From Streptomyces sp. JH34 (GTDB taxonomy: Bacteria; Actinomycetota; Actinomycetes; Streptomycetales; Streptomycetaceae): a stretch of 64,000 bases of DNA. A program made the translations under genes and the position numbers. Below are positions 38,828 to 47,602 of this stretch, one piece after another; within the stretch, counting starts at the first letter, position 1; every line of letters starts with the position of its first letter. The notes under the pieces are model-generated. The model did no database searches and was not told the origin of the DNA. It saw only the letters and a list, made by a program, of their open reading frames with translations. The stretch is from NCBI RefSeq assembly GCF_029428875.1, contig NZ_JAJSOO010000001.1, positions 2,170,001 through 2,234,000 on the forward strand. The letters run 5' to 3'.

Positions 38828-38858
38828 GCCGGACCTTAAGGTTCTCTTAAGGTCCGGC
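38828..38858 (-). terminator. terminator hairpin downstream of the enoyl-CoA hydratase gene
   Basis: GCCGGACCTTAA (38828-38839) and TTAAGGTCCGGC (38847-38858) form a perfect 12-bp stem with a 7-base loop, 53 bases after the enoyl-CoA hydratase stop on the minus strand. Confidence 0.65.
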
Positions 38859-38911
38859 GGATCCGCCCGCACGGATGAACACGCGTGTCTGTGTACGCAA
38901 CTCACCCTCGG

Positions 38912-39679
38912 TCAGAGGAATTCGGCCTTTCCGGGGCCCTCCTCCACGAAGCTGCGCATGCCGCGCTCGCGGTCCTCGGTGGCGAACAGGCCCGCGAACC
39001 AGTTCCGCTCGATCGTGAGCCCGGTGTCGATGTCCGTCTCCAGCCCCGCGTCCACCGACTCCTTGGCGGCCCGCAGCGCCAGTGCCGGGCCCCGGGCCAG
39101 CCGGGCGGCCCAGGCGTGTGCCTGCTCGTACACCTCGGCGGCGGGCACCACACGGTCCACGAGTCCGATCGCCAGGGCCTCCTCGGCCTTCACCTGACGG
39201 CCCGTGAAGATCAGGTCCTTGGCCCTGGACGGGCCCACCAGCCTGGCGAGTCGCTGGGTGCCGCCGGCGCCGGGGATCAGGCCCAGCAGGATCTCCGGCT
39301 GGCCGAGCTTCGCGTTGTCGGCGGCGATCCTGAAGTCGGCGCAGAGCGCCAGTTCGCAGCCGCCGCCCAGGGCGTAGCCGGTGACGGCGGCGACCACGGG
39401 CTTGGGGATGCGCGCCACCGCGGTGAAGGACTCCTGCAGGGCCCTGGAACGCACGACCATCGCCGTGTGATCCATGGCCTGCATCTCCTTGATGTCCGCG
39501 CCGGCGGCGAACACCTTCTCGCCGCCGTAGAGGATCACCGCCCGCACGTCGTCGCGCCGGCCCGCCTCCTCGGCGAGCTCGCGCAGCCGGTCCTGGACCG
39601 CGACGTCCAGGGCGTTCATCGGCGGGCGGTCCAGCCGGATCGTGCCGACGTTGTCGCTTACTTCGAGGGTTACGGTCAT
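38912..39679 (-). CDS. enoyl-CoA hydratase/isomerase family protein
   Basis: A 255-residue crotonase-fold enzyme. The oxyanion-hole segment AAGADIKEM (58-66) and GYALGGGCEL (101-110) are present, with both hydratase glutamates: Glu109 and Glu129 (GQPEILLGLIPGAGGTQRL). It should hydrate trans-2-enoyl-CoA in fatty-acid oxidation, although close relatives differ in substrate. It is a single gene between hairpins at 38828 and 39709. Confidence 0.9.
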   Translation of the reverse strand: MTVTLEVSDNVGTIRLDRPPMNALDVAVQDRLRELAEEAGRRDDVRAVILYGGEKVFAAGADIKEMQAMDHTAMVVRSRALQESFTAVARIPKPVVAAVTGYALGGGCELALCADFRIAADNAKLGQPEILLGLIPGAGGTQRLARLVGPSRAKDLIFTGRQVKAEEALAIGLVDRVVPAAEVYEQAHAWAARLARGPALALRAAKESVDAGLETDIDTGLTIERNWFAGLFATEDRERGMRSFVEEGPGKAEFL

Positions 39680-39708
39680 GGGGAGCAGGTTAACCGCCGC
39701 TAACGCGG

Positions 39709-39745
39709 GCGGGCCCGGTGCCGTTGGTCACAGCACCGGGCCCGC
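39709..39745 (-). terminator. terminator hairpin downstream of L,D-transpeptidase 1
   Basis: GCGGGCCCGGTGC (39709-39721) and GCACCGGGCCCGC (39733-39745), a perfect 13-bp stem with an 11-base loop, 22 bases beyond the transpeptidase stop. Confidence 0.75.
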
Positions 39746-39767
39746 GCGACACCTGCGGACGGGGACC

Positions 39768-41018
39768 TCAGGCGGTCCACTCCGACCAGTCCATGTTCCA
39801 GCCGTTGAGGCCGTTGTCCGGCTGGATCACCTTGTCCTTGGAGTTCTTCACGACGACGACGTCGCCGATCAGCGAGTTGTCGAAGAGCCAGGCGGCGGGC
39901 GTCTTGCCGTCCCAGCCGCCGCGCACGTCCCGCAGGCCGACGCAGCCGTGGCTGGTGTTGGTCGTGCCGAAGATGCCCGAGCCGCCCCAGTAGTTGCCGT
40001 GGATGAAGGTGCCCGAGGTGGACAGGCGCATCGCGTGCGGCACGTCCTTGATGTCGTACTCACCGCCGAAACCGACCGTGTCGCCGTTCATCCGGGTCAC
40101 CTTGAGCTTCTCGCTGATGACCATCTTGCCGTTGTACGTGGTCGTGGCCGGGGCGCCCGCGGAGATCGGTATGTCCTTGATCTGCTTGCCGTCCCGGACC
40201 ACCTTCATCCGGTGGGAGCTCGCGTCGACGGTGGAGACCTGGCTGCGGCCGATGGTGAACTTCACGGTCTTGGCCTGCTTGCCGTAGACCCCGGGCCGCC
40301 CCTCGACACCGTCGAGGTCGAGGCGCAGGGTCACCTTCGTGCCCGCGGCCCAGTAGTCCTCGGGGCGGAAGTCGAGGCGGTCGTTGCCGAACCAGTGGGG
40401 CTCGATCCGCACGGCGGGCTCCGCCGTCACGCTGATCGCCTTCTCCACGGCGCCCGGGTCGGTGATGCCCCGGGTGAAGTGGATCGACACCGGCATGCCC
40501 ACGCCGACGGTCGAACCGTCCTCGGGCGTGTACTGGCCGATGAAGGTGTTCTCCGGGACCAGCGTCGTGAAGGTGGTGTCCTTCGCGGACTCGCGGCCCT
40601 CGGCGTCCTTGGCGACCGCGTGGACGGCGTACTTGGTCGCGGCGGCCAGGTGCCGGTCCGGGACCCAGCTGAGGCCGTCCCCGGCTATCTTGCCCTCGAC
40701 CTCCTTGCCCTTGGGGTCGGCGACCTTCACCGTGCTCAGCTTGCCCTGGGCCGCCGAGACCTTCAGCGCCCCGCTGGTCGCGACGTCGTCGGCGCCGTCC
40801 TTGGGCGCGATGGTCACCACCGCCTGCGAGGCGGTGGTGTCGTCGGCCTTCGCGTCCGCCTGCTTCCCGTCCTTCTCGGCGGCGGCTCCGCTACCGCCGC
40901 AGGCGGTCACCAGCAACAGCAGCGCGCCCAGTACGAGTGCGAGGAGGCCATGGGCTCCCCGCCCACGCCGTTCCCCGCCCGCTCCGGCCAATGCCCCCGA
41001 TATCGGCTGCCCGTTCAA
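39768..41018 (-). CDS. L,D-transpeptidase lipoprotein 1 (Ig-like domains plus YkuD)
   Basis: A 416-residue envelope enzyme that makes 3-3 peptidoglycan cross-links. Signal peptide with lipobox VTAC (Cys40), two Ig-like domains (about 60-240, as in mycobacterial LdtMt2) and the YkuD domain. The catalytic motif is HGNYW followed by TSHGCVGLRD with Cys359. The C-terminal cap (WNMDWSEW) is also typical. I chose the TTG at 41018, preceded by AGGGGAG at eight bases, because it places the signal peptide correctly. A paralogue lies 201 bases upstream on the same strand. Confidence 0.9.
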   Translation of the reverse strand: MNGQPISGALAGAGGERRGRGAHGLLALVLGALLLLVTACGGSGAAAEKDGKQADAKADDTTASQAVVTIAPKDGADDVATSGALKVSAAQGKLSTVKVADPKGKEVEGKIAGDGLSWVPDRHLAAATKYAVHAVAKDAEGRESAKDTTFTTLVPENTFIGQYTPEDGSTVGVGMPVSIHFTRGITDPGAVEKAISVTAEPAVRIEPHWFGNDRLDFRPEDYWAAGTKVTLRLDLDGVEGRPGVYGKQAKTVKFTIGRSQVSTVDASSHRMKVVRDGKQIKDIPISAGAPATTTYNGKMVISEKLKVTRMNGDTVGFGGEYDIKDVPHAMRLSTSGTFIHGNYWGGSGIFGTTNTSHGCVGLRDVRGGWDGKTPAAWLFDNSLIGDVVVVKNSKDKVIQPDNGLNGWNMDWSEWTA

Positions 41019-41173
41019 AGTGGTCGTCTCCCCTCGCACGGCCTGGCCCCGCCATGGCCCGCACCCCCGCGCCGTACATGCACGCTCGGCGCAAGACAAT
41101 CACACCGCGCGTGGGGAGAACTTCCCCGGAATGTCACCGTTCCGTCCCAACTCGCCCCGCGTGCCCGCCGAGT

Positions 41174-41200
41174 GGCCCCGGAGCACATGCTTCCGGGGCC
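41174..41200 (-). terminator. terminator hairpin downstream of L,D-transpeptidase 2
   Basis: GGCCCCGGA (41174-41182) and TCCGGGGCC (41192-41200), a perfect 9-bp stem with a 9-base loop, 19 bases after the stop at 41220. It separates the two transpeptidase genes into independent units. Confidence 0.65.
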
Positions 41201-41219
41201 TTCCCAGGTCACACGGGGG

Positions 41220-42440
41220 TCAACGCAGGGCCGAGCCCGCCTTCCACCGGGGCCAGCCGAGGTTCCATCCGCCGAGGCCGTTGTCGGGGGCGACGGTCCG
41301 GTCGGTGGAGTTGACCACCTCGACCACGTCACCCACGAGCGTCCGCTCGAAGAACCAGCCGGCCGGGGTGTCCGAGCTGCCGCCCTTCACGTCGCGCAGC
41401 CCGATGCAGCCGTGGCTGGTGTTCTCGGAGCCGAAGATCTCCGGGTCCTCCCAGTAGTTGCCGTGCAGGAAGGTGCCCGACTTGGTCAGCCGGATGGCGT
41501 GGGGCACGTCCTTGATGTCGTACTCACCGCCGAATCCGACCGTGTCGCCGTTCATCCGGGTCACCTCGTGCAGCTCGGACACCACCATCTTCCCGTTGTA
41601 GGAGGTCGTCCTCGCGGCGCCCGCGGTGATCGGCACCGTGCTGACGACCTCGCCGTCGCGGCGTACCTCCATGGTGTGCTCCCGGGCGTCCACGACGGAC
41701 GTCTGGGAGCGGCCGACCGTGAAGGTCACCTTCTTCCGCTGGCTGCCGTACACCCCCGGCGCGCCCTCCACGTCACGCAGGCCCACGTCGACCGTGACCC
41801 GGGTGCCCGGCTCCCAGTAGGAGGCGGGCCGGAAGTCGAGCCGGTCCTTGCCGAACCAGTGACCGGCCACCTCGACCTCGGGGTCCGTGGTGATCCTGAT
41901 GGCCTTCTCCACCGCCGCGCGATGGGTGACGGGCCGGTTGAAGTCGAAGGAGACGATCATCCCGGTGCCGACGGTGGACCGGTTCTCCGGTTTGAAGTAG
42001 CCGATGAAGCGGTCCTCGGGGACCAGGGTGGTGAACGAGGTGCTGCGTGCGGAGCGGTGGCCGTCACCGTCGACCGCGACGGCGTCCACGGTGTACTTGC
42101 CGGCCAGCCCGAGCCGGTATCCCTCCTCCCGGGGTGCCCACGAACGGCCGTCCTCGGCGATCCGGCCCGGCACCTCCCGGTGTTCCGCGTCCTGAGTCCT
42201 GATCACCTTCACCCGCTCGAGCCGCCCGTCGGGGACGGTCACCTCGAGCCGGCTGTCCGCGCCGACGTCCTCGGCCCCGTCCCTGGGAACGATCCGGATC
42301 GCGTCCCCGGGCGAGCGGTCGTCCCCGAAGAACGGCGTCCCGCCGCTGCAGCCCGTCAGTACGGCCAGCACGGTGAACAGTCCTGCCCATGTCAGCACGG
42401 CGGTCGAACCGGCGCGTGCTCTCTTCGCTACGTGGTTCAC
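41220..42440 (-). CDS. L,D-transpeptidase lipoprotein 2 (Ig-like domains plus YkuD)
   Basis: A 406-residue paralogue of the neighbouring enzyme with the same order: lipobox LTGC (Cys31), two Ig-like domains, then YkuD with HGNYWEDPEIFG and TSHGCIGLRD (catalytic Cys345). About half the residues match the neighbour by eye (for example RMNGDTVGFGGEYDIKDVPHA is shared). The GTG at 42440 starts just before the signal peptide, close behind GGGGGGAG. The 5' region is divergent from glgX. Confidence 0.88.
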   Translation of the reverse strand: MNHVAKRARAGSTAVLTWAGLFTVLAVLTGCSGGTPFFGDDRSPGDAIRIVPRDGAEDVGADSRLEVTVPDGRLERVKVIRTQDAEHREVPGRIAEDGRSWAPREEGYRLGLAGKYTVDAVAVDGDGHRSARSTSFTTLVPEDRFIGYFKPENRSTVGTGMIVSFDFNRPVTHRAAVEKAIRITTDPEVEVAGHWFGKDRLDFRPASYWEPGTRVTVDVGLRDVEGAPGVYGSQRKKVTFTVGRSQTSVVDAREHTMEVRRDGEVVSTVPITAGAARTTSYNGKMVVSELHEVTRMNGDTVGFGGEYDIKDVPHAIRLTKSGTFLHGNYWEDPEIFGSENTSHGCIGLRDVKGGSSDTPAGWFFERTLVGDVVEVVNSTDRTVAPDNGLGGWNLGWPRWKAGSALR

Positions 42441-42595
42441 GCTCCCCCCAACGACGCCGCCGCCCGGGGGAAACGTGAGTGCGGGGCCGCCGGTGGGCAG
42501 AACAGAGGGGAGGACACCGCCAGGAAGGGCGCGGCCGGGACGCCGCGCACTCCTTCTGCGGGTGGCCGCTCCTACGAGCCGCAGGAGGCTGAGAG

Positions 42596-44830
42596 GTGTC
42601 GAGCACAGCCGAGCAGGAGGAAACGCCGCCCACGACGGGGAGGGTGGCGAAGGTCCGAGCGGTCCCCGGGACCGAAGCGGACAGACCACCCGTATGGCCG
42701 GGTGCCCCGATGCCGTTGGGAGCCCGCTTCCGGGTCGGACCGGACGGTGTGGCGGGCACCAACTTCGCCCTCTGGGCGGGCGGGGCCGAGGCCGTCGAGC
42801 TCTGCCTCTTCGACGAGCGGGGTGCCGAGACCCAGCTCCCGCTGACCGAGCTGACCCATGAGATCTGGCACGGCTTCGTCCCCGGGGTGGGGGCGGGGCA
42901 GCGCTACGGCTACCGCGTGCACGGCCGCTGGGACCCCTGGACCGGCGCCCGCTGGAACTCCGCGAAGCTGCTCCTCGACCCCTACGCCCGTGCGGTGGAC
43001 GGCTCCTTCACCCTGCCGCCCGAGGTGTACGGCCATGTGAGGGACTGGCCCGAGCAGCACGTCGCCGACACCGTGCGGGACGACCGGGACTCGGCGCCGT
43101 ACGTCCCCAAGGCGGTCGTCGTGCACGACGACGACGACTGGGCGGAGGACCGCAGGCCCAAGACCCCGTGGGCGGACTCGGTCATCTACGAACTGCACGT
43201 GCGCGGCTTCACCAAGCTCCACCCGGACATCCCGCCCGAGCTGCGCGGCACCTACGCCGGACTCGCCCACCCCGCCGCGATCGGCCACCTCCGCCGTCTC
43301 GGCGTGACCGCCGTCGAGCTGCTCCCGGTCCACCAGTTCGCCCACGAGGACCATCTGCTGCGGCGCGGGCTGCACAACTACTGGGGCTACAACTCGATCG
43401 GTTACTTCGCCCCGCACGCGGACTACGCGGCGAGCGGCACGGCCGGCGGGCAGGTCGGCGAGTTCAAGCAGATGGTGCGCGCCCTGCACGACGCCGGGAT
43501 CGAGGTCATCCTCGACGTGGTCTACAACCACACGGCGGAGGCCGGCGAGCTCGGCCCGATGCTGTCCCTGCGCGGCATCGACAACCGGGGGTACTACCGG
43601 CTGCAGCAGGACGCGCGCCGTTACGCGGACTACACCGGCTGCGGCAACACCCTGCACGTGGTGCAGCCGCAGGTCCTGCGGCTGATCACGGACTCCCTGC
43701 GCTACTGGGTGACGGAGATGGGGGTCGACGGCTTCCGTTTCGACCTGGCGGCGGCGCTCGCCCGGTCGATGCACGACGTGGACATGCTCTCCCCCTTCCT
43801 CGCGGTGATCGCCCAGGACCCCGTACTGCGCCGCGTGAAGCTGATCGCCGAACCGTGGGACGTCGGCAACGGCGGTTACCAGGTCGGCGCGTTCCCGCCG
43901 CTGTGGACCGAGTGGAACGACCGCTACCGGGACGCCGTACGCGACTTCTGGCGCGGCGCCCTGCCCGACGTACGCGACATCGGCTACCGGCTCACCGGGT
44001 CGAGCGACCTGTACGCCTGGGGTGGCCGGCGGCCGTACGCGTCGGTCAACTTCGTCACCGCGCACGACGGTTTCACCCTGCGCGACCTGGTGAGCTACGA
44101 GAACAAGCACAACGAGGCCAACGGTGAGGGCAACCGTGACGGCACGAACGACAACCGCGCCTGGAACGGCGGCGCCGAGGGCGAGACCGACGATCCGGAC
44201 GTCAACGCCCTGCGCCGCAGGCAGCTGCGCAACCTGCTGACCACCCTGCTCCTGTCGACGGGGGTGCCGATGCTGGTGGCGGGCGACGAGATGGGGCGCA
44301 CGCAGGGCGGCAACAACAACGCGTACTGCCAGGACAACGAGGTCAGCTGGCTGGACTGGTCGCTGCTGGAGGATCCCGGGTGGCGGGAACTGACGGAGCT
44401 GACCGCCCGGGTGCTGGCCCTGCGCCACCGTCACCCGGTGCTGCGCCGCCGCGCCTTCTTCGCCGGGACGCCGCAGGCCCCGGACGGCCTGCGGGACCTG
44501 GCGTGGTTCACCGCGCAGGGTACGGAGATGACGGAGGGCGACTGGTACGCGCCGGCGGCGACGCTCGGTCTCTACCTGTCCGGGCGCGACATCCCCGGCA
44601 GGGACGCGCGGGGCGGGCAGATCACCGACGACAGCTTCCTCGCGGTCCTGCACGCGGACCACCGGTCCTGCGACTTCCGGCTCCCGGGCCCGCCCTGGGC
44701 CCGGTCCTACGAACTGGTGCTGGACACCTCGCGCGAGGACCAGTCGACGGCTCCCGGCTCCCTCCACCGGGGCGGCACGGCACTGACCGTGGAGGGCAGG
44801 GCGGTGCTGCTGCTGCGCGTGGCGGAGTGA
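42596..44830 (+). CDS. glgX: glycogen debranching enzyme GlgX (GH13)
   Basis: An isoamylase-type enzyme that hydrolyses alpha-1,6 branches left after phosphorylase action. The 744-residue protein has the CBM48 domain at about 35-140 (FALWAGGAEAVELCLFDERG), then the GH13 barrel with VVYNHTAE, catalytic Asp383 (DGFRFDLA), Glu419 (LIAEPWD) and transition-state Asp491 (TAHDGF), then the C-terminal beta domain. The start is GTG at 42596, following AGGAGG. It ends 9 bases from a convergent response-regulator stop. It complements glgP further right in the window. Confidence 0.95.
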   Translation: MSSTAEQEETPPTTGRVAKVRAVPGTEADRPPVWPGAPMPLGARFRVGPDGVAGTNFALWAGGAEAVELCLFDERGAETQLPLTELTHEIWHGFVPGVGAGQRYGYRVHGRWDPWTGARWNSAKLLLDPYARAVDGSFTLPPEVYGHVRDWPEQHVADTVRDDRDSAPYVPKAVVVHDDDDWAEDRRPKTPWADSVIYELHVRGFTKLHPDIPPELRGTYAGLAHPAAIGHLRRLGVTAVELLPVHQFAHEDHLLRRGLHNYWGYNSIGYFAPHADYAASGTAGGQVGEFKQMVRALHDAGIEVILDVVYNHTAEAGELGPMLSLRGIDNRGYYRLQQDARRYADYTGCGNTLHVVQPQVLRLITDSLRYWVTEMGVDGFRFDLAAALARSMHDVDMLSPFLAVIAQDPVLRRVKLIAEPWDVGNGGYQVGAFPPLWTEWNDRYRDAVRDFWRGALPDVRDIGYRLTGSSDLYAWGGRRPYASVNFVTAHDGFTLRDLVSYENKHNEANGEGNRDGTNDNRAWNGGAEGETDDPDVNALRRRQLRNLLTTLLLSTGVPMLVAGDEMGRTQGGNNNAYCQDNEVSWLDWSLLEDPGWRELTELTARVLALRHRHPVLRRRAFFAGTPQAPDGLRDLAWFTAQGTEMTEGDWYAPAATLGLYLSGRDIPGRDARGGQITDDSFLAVLHADHRSCDFRLPGPPWARSYELVLDTSREDQSTAPGSLHRGGTALTVEGRAVLLLRVAE

Positions 44831-44839
44831 GGGACCGGC

Positions 44840-45523
44840 TCAGCCGAGGATGCCGCGCTCGTAGGCGACGGCGACGGCCGCGGCGCGGTCCTTCGCACCC
44901 AGCTTGGCGAAGACATGGGTGAGGTGCGTCTTCACGGTCGCCTCGCTGATGAACAGCTCGGCGGCGATCTCACGGTTCGACGTGCCGCGGGCGACGAGCC
45001 GGAGCACCTCGCACTCGCGGGCGGACAGCGACTCGTGGCCGGGTGCGGCCGGGGTGCGTACCCGGGAGACGAGACGGGAGGCGACGGCGGGCGACAGCAC
45101 GGTCCGTCCGTCGGCGGCGGCGCGCACGGCGGTGAAGAGCTCGTCGCGCGGCGCGTCCTTGAGCAGATAGCCCGTCGCGCCCGCCTCGATTGCGGGCAGG
45201 GTGTCGGAGTCGGTGTCGTAGGTGGTGAGGACCAGCACCTGGGAGCGGGAGCCGCGCCGGGTCAGTTCGGCGATCGCGGCCACGCCCCCGCCGCCGGGCA
45301 TGCGAAGGTCCATCAGGACGACGTCGGGGTCCAGATCGGCCGTCAGCTCCACGGCGGCCACCCCGTCCGCCGCCTCCCCGAGCACCATGAAGCCGGGCGC
45401 CGAGGCGAACATGCCGCGCAGACCGTCGCGTACGACGGGATGGTCGTCGACGAGGACGAGGGTGATGACGCGCGCGGCGTCCGGTGCATGGGTCATGTCG
45501 TGCCTCACGCTAGCGTCCGTCAT
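44840..45523 (-). CDS. NarL/LuxR-type response regulator
   Basis: A 227-residue regulator: receiver domain with acidic pocket VDD (25-27), phosphoacceptor Asp72 (VLMDLRMPG), Thr and Lys in LTTYD and LLKDA; C-terminal LuxR helix-turn-helix (SARECEVLRLVARGTSNREI, then AAELFISEATVKTHLTHVFA). Its ATG at 45523 overlaps the kinase stop (ATGA). It is the output of the adjacent kinase and probably controls the ABC exporter genes just upstream. Confidence 0.93.
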   Translation of the reverse strand: MTDASVRHDMTHAPDAARVITLVLVDDHPVVRDGLRGMFASAPGFMVLGEAADGVAAVELTADLDPDVVLMDLRMPGGGGVAAIAELTRRGSRSQVLVLTTYDTDSDTLPAIEAGATGYLLKDAPRDELFTAVRAAADGRTVLSPAVASRLVSRVRTPAAPGHESLSARECEVLRLVARGTSNREIAAELFISEATVKTHLTHVFAKLGAKDRAAAVAVAYERGILG

Positions 45524-46773
45524 CCGAGGCGGACCAGGGGTACCCGGGCCGAGACCGCGGTGCCCAGTCCCGGGCCCGTCTCCACGGTGACCGTACCGGC
45601 GATCCGTTCCGCGCGTGCCCGCATCCCGCCCAGTCCGAAGCCGCCCCTGCCGCTGTACGGCGGGAGCCCGGCCGGGTCGAAGCCGCAGCCGTCGTCACGT
45701 ACGTCCAGGGTGATCTCGTCGCCCATGTAGGAGAGCGTGACGCCCGCCCGGCTCGCGCCGGCGTGCCGGGCCGCGTTGGACAGGGACTCCTCGGCGATCC
45801 GGAGCAGCGTGGCCCCGACCTCGTCGTGGAGCGGTTCGACCGTCCCGGTCACGGTGAGGTCCGCGCGTACGCCGGTGCGTTCCGCCCAGCCGGTGACCGT
45901 CTTGCCGAGCGCCCCGGGCAGGTCGTCGTGTTCCAGGGCGGCGGGCACCAGGTTGCGCACCGACCGGCGCGCCTCGCCCAGACTGTGCCGGGCCAGCCCC
46001 GCCGCGCGGTCGAGGTGCTCACGGGCCAGCGCCGGGTCGGCGGTCGAGGTGGCGGCCTGGAGCTGGGCGATGATCCCGGTCAGGCCCTGGGCGATGGTGT
46101 CGTGGATCTCGGCGGCCAGCCGGCGGCGCTCGTCGGCGATCCCGGCCTCCCGGGCGTGGAGGAGCAGCTGGGCGTGCAGGGTGGCGTTCTCGGCCAGGGC
46201 CTGTTCCAGACGGGAGTTGGCGAGTTCCAGCTCGGAGATGGTCTCGGTCTGCCGTCGCGTCCTCTCCTCCTCGCGGGCGCTGAGGCTGCCGAAGAGGAGG
46301 GTGAGGAAGGCGTGCAGGAGGAACAGCGCTCCGAAGGCCACCCAGTTGGCGGGAGAGGCGGGCGGCATCCCGCTGCCGCTCTGCGAACCGGCCATGATCA
46401 CAGCGGTGCACAGCAGGCCGGGGCGCACGAGTCGTCGAGGGAGCAGGTGTCCGACGTCGAAGTAGCCCACGATGGCGTAGACGGAAAAGAACGGGTTGTA
46501 CCAGCAGAGGGCGAAGGCGATCAGCGTCCGCAGGACGTAGTAGCCCTGGGCCGGGCGCGATCCCGCGGGGGCGCCGGGCTCTCTCCGGCCCCACCACAGC
46601 TGGAGCGCGAGGGCCGCGAGGACCAGGAGCCCCGTCACGTACGTCTCGCCGCGGGACATCCCGATGACGCCCGAGGACAGCGCCGCCATCAGGACGGCGA
46701 TGCCGAGCAGCGTGTACGGGCCGTACCGGAAGAACTGTGCCCAGCGCTGCTCCACCGTCATACCGCTGCTCAT
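45520..46773 (-). CDS. sensor histidine kinase (HisKA_3/DesK-NarX type)
   Basis: A 417-residue membrane kinase. Five or six membrane helices in residues 18-165 with very short loops form the sensor, suggesting an intramembrane signal. A coiled coil (175-215) leads to the dimerisation helix with phospho-His224 in AAEIHDTIAQGL. The GHKL domain follows (EESLSNAARHAG; DDGCGFDP; GFGLGGMRARAERIAG). It is located 55 bases after an ABC permease gene and coupled to the response regulator. The arrangement resembles exporter-linked systems that respond to membrane-active compounds. Confidence 0.92.
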   Translation of the reverse strand: MSSGMTVEQRWAQFFRYGPYTLLGIAVLMAALSSGVIGMSRGETYVTGLLVLAALALQLWWGRREPGAPAGSRPAQGYYVLRTLIAFALCWYNPFFSVYAIVGYFDVGHLLPRRLVRPGLLCTAVIMAGSQSGSGMPPASPANWVAFGALFLLHAFLTLLFGSLSAREEERTRRQTETISELELANSRLEQALAENATLHAQLLLHAREAGIADERRRLAAEIHDTIAQGLTGIIAQLQAATSTADPALAREHLDRAAGLARHSLGEARRSVRNLVPAALEHDDLPGALGKTVTGWAERTGVRADLTVTGTVEPLHDEVGATLLRIAEESLSNAARHAGASRAGVTLSYMGDEITLDVRDDGCGFDPAGLPPYSGRGGFGLGGMRARAERIAGTVTVETGPGLGTAVSARVPLVRLG

Positions 46774-46828
46774 GCCGCCGCTCCCCCGCTCCGCCCGTGC
46801 TCCAGTCTCCCCCGGCGTGGCGCGCGGG

Positions 46829-47602
46829 TCACTCCCAGCGGAAGAGCCGGGTCGAGGCAGTCCCCAGCACGGCGGTCCACACCAGCACGACCGCGAGGTG
46901 CGCGGCGCCCGGCCAGTGGCCCGAGGCCGCCTGGTCGAGGGCCTGGGAGGCCGCGCCGAAGGGGGTGAACTCGACGATACGGCGGAGCAGGCCGGGCATG
47001 GTCTGGACGGGCACCCAGACGCCGGCGGTGAACATCATCAGGAGGTACGCCACCGATCCGAGGGCGGTCGCGACCTTGGACGTCCGGGACAGGGCGCAGA
47101 TGGTGGCGCCGAGGGCGAGGACGCAGGCCATGGCGAGGAGGAGGGCCAGCAGGTACCCGGCGGCCTGTTCCGGCAGCCGCACGCCGAAGGCGGCCCTGCC
47201 GATCGCGACGACGAGTACCGCGGATCCCAGGGAGGCCGCGCCGTGCAGCACGATCTGCGCGGCGAGCAGGGCCGAGGGACGCACCGGCGTAGCCGACATC
47301 CGGCGCAGGATGCCGCGTTCGCGGTACCCGGTGAGGACCGGCGGCATGGCCTGGAGCCCGGCCATGATCATGGCCAGCAGGACGGCCACCGGGACGTACA
47401 GGTCGATGACGCTGCGGCCGCCGAGGGCGTCGTCGGCCTTCCGGAAGGACGGGATCAGACCGAGGATCGTCATCAGGGCGGTCGGGAAGACGAGGACCCA
47501 GAACAGGCTGCCGGGTTCCCTCAGGAACAGCCGGGTCTCCGTCCTGAGGACGGCGGCGAGCGGAGCCGGCCGGGACGGGGCCGTGGTGGTGGTCGTGGTC
47601 AT
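46829..47602 (-). CDS. ABC-2 type exporter permease
   Basis: A 257-residue membrane protein with six helices of the ABC2_membrane type: the first near 28-48 (LFWVLVFPTALMTILGLIPS), a cytoplasmic loop GYRERGILRRMSATPVRPS typical of drug-export permeases, and three C-terminal helices. The N terminus has a Thr6 run. Its ATG at 47602 overlaps the ATPase stop (ATGA). Likely exports a drug or lipid; the substrate is unknown. Confidence 0.9.
   Translation of the reverse strand: MTTTTTTAPSRPAPLAAVLRTETRLFLREPGSLFWVLVFPTALMTILGLIPSFRKADDALGGRSVIDLYVPVAVLLAMIMAGLQAMPPVLTGYRERGILRRMSATPVRPSALLAAQIVLHGAASLGSAVLVVAIGRAAFGVRLPEQAAGYLLALLLAMACVLALGATICALSRTSKVATALGSVAYLLMMFTAGVWVPVQTMPGLLRRIVEFTPFGAASQALDQAASGHWPGAAHLAVVLVWTAVLGTASTRLFRWE

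Noticed and set aside
39642..42845. Very long open frame (over 1000 codons) on the plus strand across the two L,D-transpeptidase genes
   Set aside because: It is the mirror of the real minus-strand genes; in high-GC DNA the complementary frames lack stops. The translation has no recognisable domain and is rich in Arg, Gly, Pro and His.
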